A DNA stretch of 64,000 bases from Stenotrophomonas maltophilia (GCF_025642255.1 NZ_CP106759.1:2445501-2509500), one strand, 5' to 3'; counted from the stretch's first letter, positions 1-8,935 are shown. Numbers and translations are program-made. Notes: generated from the sequence alone by a model not told the origin.

Positions 1-2116
1 TGGGAATGCCGGGCGGGTACGGCACCAGCATGGTCGCCGCGATGCGGCCACTGAGCTGTTCGATGTCCACCCGTTCGATTTCCCCCTTCACCAGATGGTT
101 GTAGGCATCGGCCGGGATCATCACCGGCGTCGGCAGGTCCACGTACATCTCGCGCATCACCCGGGCCACTGCGAACTCCTGGTTGAAGGCGTGCAGCGCA
201 TCGCAGAGGTCGCGCAGTCCCCAGCCGGCGTAGGCAACGGGATAGTCCGCCGCCAGCGTCGGCAGCGCCTGGCTCAGGGGGGCGTTGCGGTCATACAGCT
301 CCTTGAACGCCATCAGCTCGGTGACCAGCGTGCTCCACTTGCCCTTGGTGATCCCCATCGAGAACAGGAACAGCACCGAGTAGAGGTTGGTCTTCTCCAC
401 AGTGATGCCACGACCCCACAGGAACTTGCTCAGCACCGCCGCTGGAATGCCCAGCCGGCCCATTCCACCATCCATCGACAGGCCGGGGGTCAGCAGGGTC
501 ACCTTGATGGGATCGATCAGCACATAGTCGTCCACCAGATTCTCGAAACCATGCCAGTGCCCATCCGGCTGCAGGTACCACTCCTCCCGCTTGGCCACCA
601 TCGGCGCCGGCGTGTCGCCCTTGTCAAGGCTGCGCTCGACCTTGGTCGGCTGCCATACGCTGAACCACCAATCATCACGGCCGAGATCGTCGCGCACATG
701 CAGCATGGCGCGCCGGAATGCGATCGCCTCGTCGTGCATCTCCTGCACCAGCGAGCGACCGGCCTCGCCCTCCATCATCTTCGACGCGACATCACAGGCA
801 GCGATCACGCCGTAATGCGGGCTGGTGGAGGTGTGCATCATGAATGATTCGTTGAAACGCTCCGCATCCAGATTGCGCTGTGCCGAGTTGCGCACATGGA
901 TCATCGAGGCCTGCGAGAACGCGGCAAGCAGCTTATGGGTGGAGTGCGTGGTGAAGATGATCGCATCCTGCTCGCGCGGCTTGCCCTTGGCCATGCCGTA
1001 GTGGTTCTCGTAGAAGGGATGGAATGCGGCGTAGGCATACCAGGCCTCATCGAAGTGCAGAAAGTCCACCGCACTGCCGATCTCGTCGGCGATCTTCTCG
1101 GCGTTGTAGCACAGGCCATCGTAGGTGGAGTTGGTGACCACGGCGATACGCGGCTTGGAGCCCGCCGTGTATGCCTTGCTCGCCAGCGGGTTCGCGGCGA
1201 TGCGCTGCTGCAGCGATTCCGGAGTGAACTGGTCCAGGCTGATCGGGCCGATGATGCCGTGCGCGTTGCGGCTGGGCGTGAAGTACACGGGTACCGCGCC
1301 CGTCATGATCAGCGCATGCAGGAGCGACTTGTGGCAGTTGCGGTCGACGAACACCACATCGCCGCGCGCCACCGTGCCGTGCCAGACGATCTTGTTGGCC
1401 GTGGAGGTGCCATTGGTCACGAAGAACGTATGGTCGGCGCCGAAGTTGCGGGCCGCTTCGTTCTCGGCCTCCTTGATCGGCCCGGTGTGGTCCAGCAGCG
1501 ACCCCAGCTCCGGCACCGAGATCGACAGATCACTGCGCAGCGTGTTCTCGCCATAGAACTGGTGGAATGCGCGGCCAACCGGTGATTTGGTGAAGGCCAC
1601 GCCACCGGCATGGCCGGGCGTATGCCAGGAGTAGTTCGACTCGGCGGCATGATGGATCAGTGCCTTGAAGAACGGCGGCAGCAGGTGCTGCATGTAGTCT
1701 TCAGCGGCCCGCATCACCTGCCGGGAGATGAAGTTCTTGGTGTCCTCGAACAGGAAGATGAAGCCGTGGATGTACTTGAGCAGCTTGCTCGGTACCTTCT
1801 CGATGGTGCGGCGCTCGCCATACAGGAAGACCGGCAGGTTCGCGCGGCGCGCGCTCTGCTCGCGCAGGAACGCGGTCAGGCGCTGGAACTCGCCATCGAC
1901 TTCCTCGCTTCCATCGATCGATATCAGCACGGCTGACGCCGCAACATAGGTGCGTGCTCCTGCACGGGCATCATCCAGGTTCAACCCGCACAGCACGCGC
2001 TGGTCGTTGCTGCGCAGCTCTTCCACCAGAGCGCGGATCAGGATGCCGCCGATGCGTGGTGAGTCGTAATCACCGTCGATGACTATGACCGGATAGTCCA
2101 ATGACTTGAAATACAC
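1..2116 (-). CDS. adiA: Orn/Lys/Arg decarboxylase, probably biodegradative arginine decarboxylase (3' end beyond window)
   Basis: PLP-dependent basic amino-acid decarboxylase of the AdiA/CadA/LdcA fold; the expected reaction is arginine to agmatine plus CO2, consuming a cytoplasmic proton. About 705 codons are visible. The N-terminal wing domain comes first, then a core with the PLP-lysine motif THSTHKLLAAFSQAS (Lys is the Schiff-base residue), the HFDEAWYAYA stretch and the VVFVDRNCHKS loop. Reading stops at YPPGIP near position 1, so roughly 50 residues are missing compared with the usual ~750. The start is GTG at 2116, preceded by GGAG about 7 nt upstream. It follows the AdiC-like antiporter gene by 20 bp, so the two are surely co-transcribed. 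Arginine rather than lysine specificity rests on that antiporter partner and is an inference. Confidence 0.88.
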   Translation of the reverse strand, partial: MYFKSLDYPVIVIDGDYDSPRIGGILIRALVEELRSNDQRVLCGLNLDDARAGARTYVAASAVLISIDGSEEVDGEFQRLTAFLREQSARRANLPVFLYGERRTIEKVPSKLLKYIHGFIFLFEDTKNFISRQVMRAAEDYMQHLLPPFFKALIHHAAESNYSWHTPGHAGGVAFTKSPVGRAFHQFYGENTLRSDLSISVPELGSLLDHTGPIKEAENEAARNFGADHTFFVTNGTSTANKIVWHGTVARGDVVFVDRNCHKSLLHALIMTGAVPVYFTPSRNAHGIIGPISLDQFTPESLQQRIAANPLASKAYTAGSKPRIAVVTNSTYDGLCYNAEKIADEIGSAVDFLHFDEAWYAYAAFHPFYENHYGMAKGKPREQDAIIFTTHSTHKLLAAFSQASMIHVRNSAQRNLDAERFNESFMMHTSTSPHYGVIAACDVASKMMEGEAGRSLVQEMHDEAIAFRRAMLHVRDDLGRDDWWFSVWQPTKVERSLDKGDTPAPMVAKREEWYLQPDGHWHGFENLVDDYVLIDPIKVTLLTPGLSMDGGMGRLGIPAAVLSKFLWGRGITVEKTNLYSVLFLFSMGITKGKWSTLVTELMAFKELYDRNAPLSQALPTLAADYPVAYAGWGLRDLCDALHAFNQEFAVARVMREMYVDLPTPVMIPADAYNHLVKGEIERVDIEQLSGRIAATMLVPYPPGIP

Positions 2117-2136
2117 GTTGTTTCTCCTTGTCCGAA

Positions 2137-3489
2137 TCAGGAATGCTGCGCGCCGGCAGAAATCGCCGCCGCCTCGCGGGCACGCTGCCGCTGCTGGCGG
2201 CGCTCCTCGCTGAAGAAGGGATAGAACACGGTGATGAACAGGACGAACAGGAAGGCGTACTGCACGATCGTTCCCGACGAGCCATAGATCGCCCACAGGC
2301 AGTACACGACGGTGAGGCTGGTCAAGGTCCAGAACGCGCCGGTATGCACCAGGGTGTGCGAGCGTTCGACCACGAAGTAGCAGGCCACGCAGGAATAGAT
2401 GTAGGGCAGCAGGGTCAGCACCACCGCGGCCGAGGTGATCACATCGAACTGCGCGGATGCCGTTTCCGAGGTGGAAGTGACCAGCACGGCCAGCGTCATC
2501 AGCACCGCCACGATCAGCACGCCCTTGACCGGCACGTCATCCTTGTTGGTTTTGCTGAAGATGCTCGGGAACAGGCCATCATCCGATGCGGCCTTCGCGC
2601 TCTGTGCGGTCAGCAGGATCCAGCCACCGAGCGAGCCGGCCGCACCGATGAACGCGCACAGGCTGACCAGCGCACCGCCCCACCCCCCCACGGCCTTGGC
2701 CGCCGCCAAGGCGAACGGCGCGTCCGAAGTCTGCAGTTCACCGTTGGGGACCATACCCATGATCACCGACGAACTGGCGATGTAGGCGATGGCCGCAAGG
2801 AACACGCCGGCCAGCGTAGCGCGCGCGACATTCTTCTCAGGGTTCTCGACCACGCCGGCGGTCACCGACGCCGACTCCACGCCGATGAACGCCCACAGCG
2901 TCAGTGCGGCCGCACTGGAGATCGCACCGAAGTTGGATTCACCGGAGACGTTGTAGGCCCCTTTGAAGATGTCGGCATCGAAGAAGAACCAGCCGAAGAT
3001 GGCGATGCCCAGGATCGGCACCAGCGCGAAGCTGGTGGTGACGGTCTGCACGCGGCTGACGAAGGCCGGACCGATCACGTTGGCGAAACTCAGCGCCCAT
3101 ACCAGCACCAGGACCGCGATGCAGCGCACCAGCGGCTCGGACAGGATCGGGAAGAAGTAGCTGAAGTAACCCACCGCCGCGATCGGGATGGCGACATTGC
3201 CGATCCAGTTGGCGAACCAGTAGATGGTATTGGTCTGGAAGCCCATGTAGGGGCCGAACCAGTCGCGCGCATAGGCATAGGGGCCGCCGGCCTTCGGGGC
3301 CAGCTTGCCCAGTTTGGCGAACACGAACGCCAACAGCAGCGCACCCGCCGTGGTGATCAGCCAGCCCCAGATCGAGGCGGTACCGATCTTGGCCAGGCTG
3401 GAGGGCAACAGGAATACGCCTGAGCCCATCATGTTGCCCGCGACGAGGAAGGTGGCTCCCACCACACCGATCTTCTTTGCTTCTGCCAT
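2137..3489 (-). CDS. adiC: AdiC-like arginine/agmatine antiporter (APC family)
   Basis: A 450-residue inner-membrane transporter with about 12 predicted membrane segments and close resemblance along its length to E. coli AdiC. It should import arginine and export agmatine made by the adjacent decarboxylase. Visible AdiC hallmarks are AGNMMGSGVFLLP in TM1 (Asn and Ser of the substrate site), LTLWAFIGVESAS in TM6 (gating Trp and the conserved Glu) and GSLGGW in TM8 (second Trp). The start at 3489 (MAEAKKIGVV) is chosen because AGGAG lies 6 nt upstream; the in-frame upstream Met would run into the porin gene. It lies 77 bp after the porin and 20 bp before the decarboxylase. Confidence 0.92.
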   Translation of the reverse strand: MAEAKKIGVVGATFLVAGNMMGSGVFLLPSSLAKIGTASIWGWLITTAGALLLAFVFAKLGKLAPKAGGPYAYARDWFGPYMGFQTNTIYWFANWIGNVAIPIAAVGYFSYFFPILSEPLVRCIAVLVLVWALSFANVIGPAFVSRVQTVTTSFALVPILGIAIFGWFFFDADIFKGAYNVSGESNFGAISSAAALTLWAFIGVESASVTAGVVENPEKNVARATLAGVFLAAIAYIASSSVIMGMVPNGELQTSDAPFALAAAKAVGGWGGALVSLCAFIGAAGSLGGWILLTAQSAKAASDDGLFPSIFSKTNKDDVPVKGVLIVAVLMTLAVLVTSTSETASAQFDVITSAAVVLTLLPYIYSCVACYFVVERSHTLVHTGAFWTLTSLTVVYCLWAIYGSSGTIVQYAFLFVLFITVFYPFFSEERRQQRQRAREAAAISAGAQHS

Positions 3490-3566
3490 GACAATCTCCT
3501 GTACCGGCATCAGCCCGGTTGCGCCGGGCATGGGGGTTGGCTGCGTTGGCGTGCTGCCGCTGGCGC

Positions 3567-4997
3567 CTATTTGATGAAGTTGTACTGCAGGCTGCCCTGC
3601 ACTCTTACTGTGTCGCCGCGTGCACCGTCCTGCTGCTGCAGGCGGCCGTAAAGCAGCTCCATGCCCATCGTCCACGAGGGCGCGGGGCTCCAGATCAGGT
3701 TGAAGACGCCGTAACGGCTTTGCCGGAACGCGTCACTGGCAAGAGCGGCGTTCCGCTCCAGCGTGAGTTGTCCGAAAATCAGATTCGAGCGCCACAGATC
3801 GGACCAGTAATGGGTGTAACCGACGAAGCCGCCGTGCAGATCCAGTGCCTCCAGGCGACCGTCCGCATCCACCACGGCATCCAGGCCGGAGCCGGTCAGA
3901 TCAGCGGTGTAGCGGCTCAGGCCGCGGCCGCCCAGCACGCCGAACAGCAGCAAGTCGCGCGCGCCCACGGAAGCAGAACCGCTGAGCTGCAGGCCGCCGG
4001 CGATGCGCCGGTCGCGCTGGTCCTGGCCGTCATAGGCCAGACTGCGGGCCACCGCACCCATCTGCAGGTGGCCCCAATCGCGCTCCATGCGCGCGGTTAC
4101 CGTGACATCCGGCAGCCGGTTCACCGCCGCCAGCGTCTCGCTGGCCCCGGCCAGTTCCGTCTCCGGGTCTTCGGCGGCGATCGTCAGCGTGCTTCCCTTG
4201 CCCAGCGCGAAACTGTGGTGGATGCCGGCCACCAGCAGGTAGCCAGCACCTCCCGGGCCTGCGAAATCCAGCGTATCGGGCAGGCTGTCGGCATCCATGA
4301 AGGTGGAGTAGCCATAACCGGCATAGGTATTGCCAAGCTGCCCATAGGCGTGGCGCAGGTGGAACTGGTATCCATCGCTGCTGCCGAAGAAATCATTCTC
4401 CAGATAGAAGCGCAGGTTGCCGTGCGTGGTCGGCCGGCGCGCCTCGAAGCTGAACCGCGTCTGCTTGGCGTGGATGTTGAAGTTGGAAACGTCGCGATGG
4501 CTGTCCCCTACCGGCATCGATGAAGGGATGAACTGGTCCTCGTCCCCCGCCCGGCGCGAGTCGGCGATGGCATCGAGCTTGGCATAGCCGCCGATGCGGA
4601 TGACCGTGTCGGTTCCGGGGATGGCGAAGAAGCCTTTCAGATCCGCGTCGGTGGGGCTGGCAGCGTTGTCTGGACGCGAGGCGGCCGTCGACGGGTCCGC
4701 CACTGATTCGCGCGCCGGCAGCACCGGTTGCGCCACGCCGGGCACGCGGGTGGGCTGCAATGTGGCGGCCGTCGTCGCCGGAGCTGGGGACACGGGCGTA
4801 GCCGTAGCAGCAGGCGCGACGCCCGCATCATGCCGCTCGAGCTGGTCCAGGCGTTGCTGCATGCCTTCCAGGGCCTGTCGCATCGCCGCAATCTCACGGC
4901 GCAGCGCCTGCGCGTCGTCGTCGGCAACCGCCTGCGCCTGCAGCGGCGCAGCGGCCAGCGCGGCCAGGCAGGCAAGACTCAGTACTGCCATGCGCAT
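3567..4997 (-). CDS. DcaP-like trimeric outer-membrane porin
   Basis: A 476-residue outer-membrane protein. A cleavable signal peptide (residues ~1-23, ending LQAQA) is followed by a coiled coil (ALRREIAAMRQALEGM), an Ala/Pro/Thr linker, then a beta-barrel opening with FFAIPGTDTVIRIGGYAKLD, a typical DcaP-family entry sequence. It ends in an aromatic-containing final strand (SLQYNFIK). The start at 4997 has GGGGGA 5 nt upstream. Known DcaP porins pass small acids and peptides. First position in an operon with the antiporter and decarboxylase suggests it admits arginine or releases agmatine across the outer membrane, which is inferred only from order. It is the first gene of the operon. Confidence 0.85.
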   Translation of the reverse strand: MRMAVLSLACLAALAAAPLQAQAVADDDAQALRREIAAMRQALEGMQQRLDQLERHDAGVAPAATATPVSPAPATTAATLQPTRVPGVAQPVLPARESVADPSTAASRPDNAASPTDADLKGFFAIPGTDTVIRIGGYAKLDAIADSRRAGDEDQFIPSSMPVGDSHRDVSNFNIHAKQTRFSFEARRPTTHGNLRFYLENDFFGSSDGYQFHLRHAYGQLGNTYAGYGYSTFMDADSLPDTLDFAGPGGAGYLLVAGIHHSFALGKGSTLTIAAEDPETELAGASETLAAVNRLPDVTVTARMERDWGHLQMGAVARSLAYDGQDQRDRRIAGGLQLSGSASVGARDLLLFGVLGGRGLSRYTADLTGSGLDAVVDADGRLEALDLHGGFVGYTHYWSDLWRSNLIFGQLTLERNAALASDAFRQSRYGVFNLIWSPAPSWTMGMELLYGRLQQQDGARGDTVRVQGSLQYNFIK

Positions 4998-5291
4998 TGC
5001 ATCCCCCGTGCACGAACACTCGCCACGCGATGCCGGACCGCACGCGTGCGCCGTCCTGGCTTCGCTCCGCCGTTGCTGGAAATACGGATACTGCGATTAA
5101 GACAGACGGTCGCCGGCAGGTTCGCACCGCCGATGAGGCAGCGACCGGAGCAGTCTGGGTAGCAAGCGCAGAGTGAGAGTGTCGTGAATTGCGATGCAGG
5201 CATGCTCTGGGTAGAGCCCTGCGTGTGCAGCAGTGCAGAAGCGATATCGCTGTATTTCATGCGTCACAGGCTAGTGCGCACGTCGTTTTTG

Positions 5292-5311
5292 GCCTTGATT
5301 GGAATCAAGGC
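5292..5311. promoter_or_regulatory. Perfect inverted repeat, candidate operator
   Basis: GCCTTGATT-GG-AATCAAGGC: 9-bp arms with a 2-nt centre, about 295 bp upstream of the porin start. It has no T-run and is AT-rich in its core, so it looks more like a protein-binding dyad than a terminator. The binding regulator is unknown; no regulator gene accompanies the arginine operon here. Confidence 0.4.
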
Positions 5312-5396
5312 ACGATGCTTGATCTCAGTCACGATTCAGACGTGACGGCGAGCAAGCACTGCGCAGCCGTTCACACCGTCATGGCCGTACGAACGC

Positions 5397-5428
5397 AGCA
5401 GGCCCGCACGTCTCCGCGCGGGCCTGCT
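5397..5428 (-). terminator. Hairpin downstream of dsbG
   Basis: An 11-bp perfect stem AGCAGGCCCGC / GCGGGCCTGCT with a 10-nt loop lies about 30 bp past the dsbG stop. No clear U-tract follows on either strand, so its terminator role is likely but not certain. Confidence 0.55.
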
Positions 5429-5458
5429 ACGTTGACAGCCTGCATGCAGGATCACTTT

Positions 5459-6301
5459 TCAGCGTGGACCCAGCACCGTCTGCAGATCAGCACCCTGTGG
5501 AAGACCGGAGCGACGCTGCACCTGGCCCTGCGCATCCTGGAACAGGATGCCCGGCGTACCCTGGAAGCCCATCTCGATCATCAGGACCTGGTTGGCATCC
5601 AGCTTCCCCGCGATCTCGCGGCTGATGTTCGGCAGCGGCTTGATGCCACCGCGGTCGAACTGGCGCTCGTTCTCCAGCAGCGCCGCGCTGGGGTCGCGTG
5701 CGGCCAGAATCGCGGCCGCCTTGGCCGGGCTGTCCTCGCGGATCACACCGACCATCACATGACGCAGCTGCACCTTGCCGGCATCCACCCATGGGCGTGC
5801 CGCCTCCCAGAACTTGTGGCAGTACGGGCAGTTGGCATCACTGAATGTGTAGACCACGCGCGGTGCGTCGGCCTTGCCATCCCGCACCCATGCACTGGCG
5901 TCCAGCCTGCTCCACATCTTGGCCGACATCGGCGCGGCCACCAGCTTTTCCACTGCATCAGCGGCGACATCGTTACCCTCGGCATCGAACAGACTGCCTA
6001 CCACCACGTGCTTGCCGTCCGCGGTCACGTAAGCGGCGGCAGGCTGCTGGCCACCGACCACGCCGGCAAAGCCGCGCAGCCCACCCGGTGCGTCGAACTC
6101 GGCGACGACCTCGAAACCATGCTTCTCGATGCCCTTCAGGACCGCCGGGCGATCCTCCTTGGCAGCGGAGGCCGGCGCACCGGCTGCCGGCGCAGCTCCT
6201 GCCTTGCCCGGTGGCGTCTGCGCCTGGCTGCAGGCGGCCAAGGCCAGCAGGGCCGGCAGCAACAGCACCGCAGGAACGGTGCGCAGGGAAATCAACGACA
6301 T
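5459..6301 (-). CDS. dsbG: DsbG-like thiol:disulfide interchange lipoprotein
   Basis: A 280-residue periplasmic thioredoxin-fold protein of the DsbC/DsbG type. The N-terminal signal ends in the lipobox LAAC (Cys24), so it is probably a lipid-anchored protein rather than the soluble form of E. coli. An Ala/Pro-rich linker follows, then the dimerisation domain (FEVVAEFDAPGGLRGFAGV) and the thioredoxin domain with FSDANCPYCHKFW, giving a CPYC active site identical to E. coli DsbG. A cis-Pro region lies near GFQGTPGILF. Predicted role: isomerase or protector of single cysteines, kept reduced by DsbD. It lies 30 bp downstream of the TlpA-like gene on the same strand, so the two probably form one redox operon. 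Confidence 0.87.
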   Translation of the reverse strand: MSLISLRTVPAVLLLPALLALAACSQAQTPPGKAGAAPAAGAPASAAKEDRPAVLKGIEKHGFEVVAEFDAPGGLRGFAGVVGGQQPAAAYVTADGKHVVVGSLFDAEGNDVAADAVEKLVAAPMSAKMWSRLDASAWVRDGKADAPRVVYTFSDANCPYCHKFWEAARPWVDAGKVQLRHVMVGVIREDSPAKAAAILAARDPSAALLENERQFDRGGIKPLPNISREIAGKLDANQVLMIEMGFQGTPGILFQDAQGQVQRRSGLPQGADLQTVLGPR

Positions 6302-6331
6302 GGGAACTCCATAGTGGGATGCCAGCGCAGG

Positions 6332-7147
6332 CTACCGCAGCCGGCGCAGTTTGTGTTCAAGCCCTGCCATGGTCAGTTCACCCAGATGCAGCTCCTGCAG
6401 GCGTCCGTCAGCATCGAAGAACAGGGTAGAAGGATACGCCTGCACCCCGAGCGCCGCAGATGCGGCAGCATCGTCATCCAGCAGCACGTTGCGCAGCTGC
6501 AGGCGTTCGCCGGCAATGAAACCCTGGACCTCGTCCAGACTTTCTCCCTGATTGAGGAACACGAACCGCACATCGTCATGTGCGTCCTGCGCGGCTGCCA
6601 GCACGGGCATTTCACGTCGGCACGGACCACACCACGTTGCCCATAGATTCACGACCACGGGTTTCCCGCGGAACTGCTGCAGATCGATGACACGGCCCTG
6701 CAGGTCCATCACCTCCAGCCTGGGCAGCGGCATATGCCGCGCCTGCCACCCGGACACGCCGTGAGTGGCTGCGCCCCACAGCAGCGTACCTGCCAGCGCT
6801 GCTGCCAGTACCGGCCGGCGCAGCGCGGGATGTCCACGCAGCCGCCACAATCCCCACGCCAACGCAGCCATCAGCACGACGACCAGGTGGTATCCGCCAT
6901 CGGTGATCTGCAGAACGCTCCATGGCGAGTCGCGATACAGCGCCGCATTGACGGCGACGAAGCTGATGCGGCCACACAGCAGCCCCACCAGCAGCATATC
7001 CAGCACCATGCCGGCCGCCGAAGGCTGCGGTCCCTGCGCACGGCGACCGGGCCAGAGCCGGGCGATCGTCATCGCAATCAGTACACAGATCAGAATCAGA
7101 ACGACCGGCATCGGCACCGGCCCAACGCTGGACATCATTCCACCCAC
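6332..7147 (-). CDS. TlpA-like thioredoxin with Lgt-like membrane domain
   Basis: A 271-residue membrane-anchored thiol oxidoreductase. Residues ~10-125 hold about four hydrophobic segments; one stretch (GLLCGRISFVAVNAALYRD then SPWSVLQITDGGYH) recalls the prolipoprotein diacylglyceryl transferase fold but lacks an obvious full Lgt active site. The C-terminal ~140 residues are a thioredoxin/TlpA domain with NLWATWCGPCRREMP (CGPC motif) and cis-Pro in QAYPSTLFFD. The likely role is a periplasmic reductase partner for DsbG, whose gene follows by 30 bp. The start is uncertain: GTG at 7147 or the ATG pair at 7138/7135. Confidence 0.78.
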   Translation of the reverse strand: MGGMMSSVGPVPMPVVLILICVLIAMTIARLWPGRRAQGPQPSAAGMVLDMLLVGLLCGRISFVAVNAALYRDSPWSVLQITDGGYHLVVVLMAALAWGLWRLRGHPALRRPVLAAALAGTLLWGAATHGVSGWQARHMPLPRLEVMDLQGRVIDLQQFRGKPVVVNLWATWCGPCRREMPVLAAAQDAHDDVRFVFLNQGESLDEVQGFIAGERLQLRNVLLDDDAAASAALGVQAYPSTLFFDADGRLQELHLGELTMAGLEHKLRRLR

Positions 7148-7218
7148 TCAACGATCGACTGACCGCATGGTCGAAGCGTCGCGCCTGCGATGCAAGCGCG
7201 ACGACCGACCGTCAATCG

Positions 7219-8292
7219 TCAAGCCGCGCTGCGCCCCATCTGAATGCCCGGCGTCGGCGCCGGCGCCAATCCGCGCAGGCTCCCTGCCACGGAGGGCAGC
7301 AGCGGGCGTTCGCGGCGCTTGTTGCTGACGTGACGTCGATAGTTCGCCGGCGTCATGCCGACGATGCGCAGGAACAGACGCCGGAACGCACTCTGATCGG
7401 CATAGCCGACCCCCCAGGCCACCTCATCGATACCCGCCCCCTGCTGCAGCAATGTCTGCGCCTTGGCCACCCGCAGTCGCTGGCAGTACTCGATCGGACG
7501 CAGCCCGGTCGCTCTGAGGAAGCGGCGCTGCAGAGTGCGCGGCTCCAGCCCGGCCACTTCGCAGATCGAAGCAAGCGTGGCGCCGCGCGCCGCCGTGGTG
7601 TGCAGCCAGCGCTGGGCCTTCAGCACGTCGCGGTCCCCATGGGCGAAGTTGGCGCTGAAGCGCTCCAGATCCTGCTGGATCGGTTCCGGAACGGTGATCG
7701 CGAGCTGCGTGGCCACCGCGCTGGCCACGCCCTGACCGAACAGCCGGTGCAGCAGTCGCAGGCCGAGAAAGCGCCATGCCTGCACACCTGCGACGGTCAG
7801 CAGATCACCATCGTCCACCAGTGCGCGTTCGCTGGGTACCCAGCTGACAGCCTGCGCCACCAGTCCGGGATGGCGGCTGAGATCCGGACCCGACACGGTC
7901 CGGCCCGCCAGCAGGCCGGCCCGGGCCAATACGCTCACCCCATCCGCCGCGGCCGCCAGCAGACTGCCGCCGTCGTAGTGCGCACGGAGCCAGTCGAGCA
8001 GGATTTCATCGGTACGAAGAGAGGCCGTCGAACTGACCTGGCCCGGAACCGCGATCACCGCGGGAATGGCCGCGTCCAGCATGTCCGCGCCCGCGATGCG
8101 ATGTACCCCGCTGCGGCTGGCCGGCACGATCCAGCGGGTCACCAGCACCCGCTTGAACGGGCGCCGCTGCTGCTGCGCCACGCGGTTGGCCACATGTGCC
8201 ATTTCAGCCAGTACCGATGCTGCCGACGGGTCGCCACCGGGGTACTCGACCACCCCCACTTCAACGAACCCCTCGCTCCTGATTCCCTCCAC
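7219..8292 (-). CDS. GlxA-family AraC-type transcriptional regulator
   Basis: A 357-residue regulator. Residues ~10-190 form a DJ-1/PfpI (GATase1-like) sensor domain; residues ~230-325 are a double helix-turn-helix AraC domain (TLASICEVAGLEPRTLQRRF, GVGYADQSAFRRLFLRIVGM). The usual nucleophile-elbow Cys of the GATase1 fold is replaced: the elbow reads LLAAAADGVSVLARAGLL, so the sensor is unlikely to be enzymatic, as in many GlxA homologues. It diverges from the MerR gene at 8474 across a 181-bp region. No obvious target gene lies next to it. Confidence 0.82.
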   Translation of the reverse strand: MEGIRSEGFVEVGVVEYPGGDPSAASVLAEMAHVANRVAQQQRRPFKRVLVTRWIVPASRSGVHRIAGADMLDAAIPAVIAVPGQVSSTASLRTDEILLDWLRAHYDGGSLLAAAADGVSVLARAGLLAGRTVSGPDLSRHPGLVAQAVSWVPSERALVDDGDLLTVAGVQAWRFLGLRLLHRLFGQGVASAVATQLAITVPEPIQQDLERFSANFAHGDRDVLKAQRWLHTTAARGATLASICEVAGLEPRTLQRRFLRATGLRPIEYCQRLRVAKAQTLLQQGAGIDEVAWGVGYADQSAFRRLFLRIVGMTPANYRRHVSNKRRERPLLPSVAGSLRGLAPAPTPGIQMGRSAA

Positions 8293-8413
8293 GGTGCACC
8301 TCCTCGGTTCTGGCCAGCGAATGACCGGTTCAGGTGCAGGGTAGAAAGTGCTCCATCGGCGAGGCTATGAAGAAAGTTGCAAAGTGCACTGGATGCGTAT
8401 CTCACACATCGCA

Positions 8414-8445
8414 TTGACCCTGGACCAGACTCAAGGGTTCAGAAT
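8414..8445 (+). promoter_or_regulatory. MerR-type overlong-spacer promoter with dyad
   Basis: -35 TTGACC (8414-8419) and -10 CAGAAT (8440-8445) are separated by 20 bp, longer than the normal 17 and typical of MerR-controlled promoters. The spacer carries a dyad, ACCCTGGA (8417-8424) and TCAAGGGT (8431-8438), centred between the elements. It drives the MerR gene starting at 8474, implying autoregulation. Confidence 0.6.
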
Positions 8446-8473
8446 GGCGACCGGAAACCCGAGGAATTCCGCC

Positions 8474-8872
8474 ATGAACATTGGTCAGCTGGCGCGCCGG
8501 GCCGGCGTCCCGATCGATACGGTCCGCTACTACGAGCGCCAGCAGCTCTTGCCCACCGCGGCACGTTCGGCCGGTGGCTACCGCATCTTCGGCGAGCAGG
8601 ACCTGCGTCGCCTGCGTTTCATCCGCCGTGCGAAGGCGCTGGGTTTCAGCCTGGAGGAGATCGCTGAACTGCTCGCACTGAGCGACCAGCACCAGCACGA
8701 CATGGGCAGCGTGCGTGACACCGCACGGACGCGCCTGCGCGACATCGAGCAGCGCATGAACGAACTGCAGCGCATGCATGCGGCACTGTCGCAACTGGTC
8801 GAGGCCTGCCCTGGCCACGGTGCGCTGGTGCACTGCCCGATCCTGGTGGCGCTGACCGAAGACGGCGAGTGA
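8474..8872 (+). CDS. MerR-family transcriptional regulator, metal-type subgroup
   Basis: A 132-residue MerR/CueR/ZntR-type activator: winged HTH (MNIGQLARRAGVPIDTVRYYER, GYRIFGEQDLRRLRFI), a long dimerisation helix, and a C-terminal loop ACPGHGALVHCPIL. The two Cys are spaced nine apart as in ZntR rather than eight as in CueR. The residue aligning with the Ser77/Cys79 sensor position appears to be Met or Gly (HDMGSV), so the effector is unclear. The start at 8474 has GAGG 10 nt upstream; the upstream Met at 8348 would lie before the dyad promoter. No metal exporter or reductase neighbours it. Confidence 0.8.
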   Translation: MNIGQLARRAGVPIDTVRYYERQQLLPTAARSAGGYRIFGEQDLRRLRFIRRAKALGFSLEEIAELLALSDQHQHDMGSVRDTARTRLRDIEQRMNELQRMHAALSQLVEACPGHGALVHCPILVALTEDGE

Positions 8873-8935
8873 CCAGGCACCCGGCGGAACGATGGCGCAC
8901 CCGGCCGCGGACGTGAAGAAAAGTGCAACAAATGC

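Larger units (their letters stand above)
4998..5458. other. Intergenic region upstream of porin-adiC-adiA operon
   Basis: 461 bp with no convincing gene. It must contain the promoter of the minus-strand porin operon and the 3' end of the dsbG transcript. Visible elements are a perfect 9-bp inverted repeat (5292-5311) and a strong hairpin (5397-5428). I could not pick a convincing -10/-35 pair for the porin. Confidence 0.6.

Noticed and set aside
95..1936. Several rightward open frames over the first 2 kb
   Set aside because: All are antisense to the arginine decarboxylase, whose conserved PLP-lysine motif is on the minus strand.
5303..5325. Possible sigma-54 promoter (GGCAC-N5-TTGAT)
   Set aside because: It points away from the porin operon into the 3' end of dsbG and the -12 element is poor.
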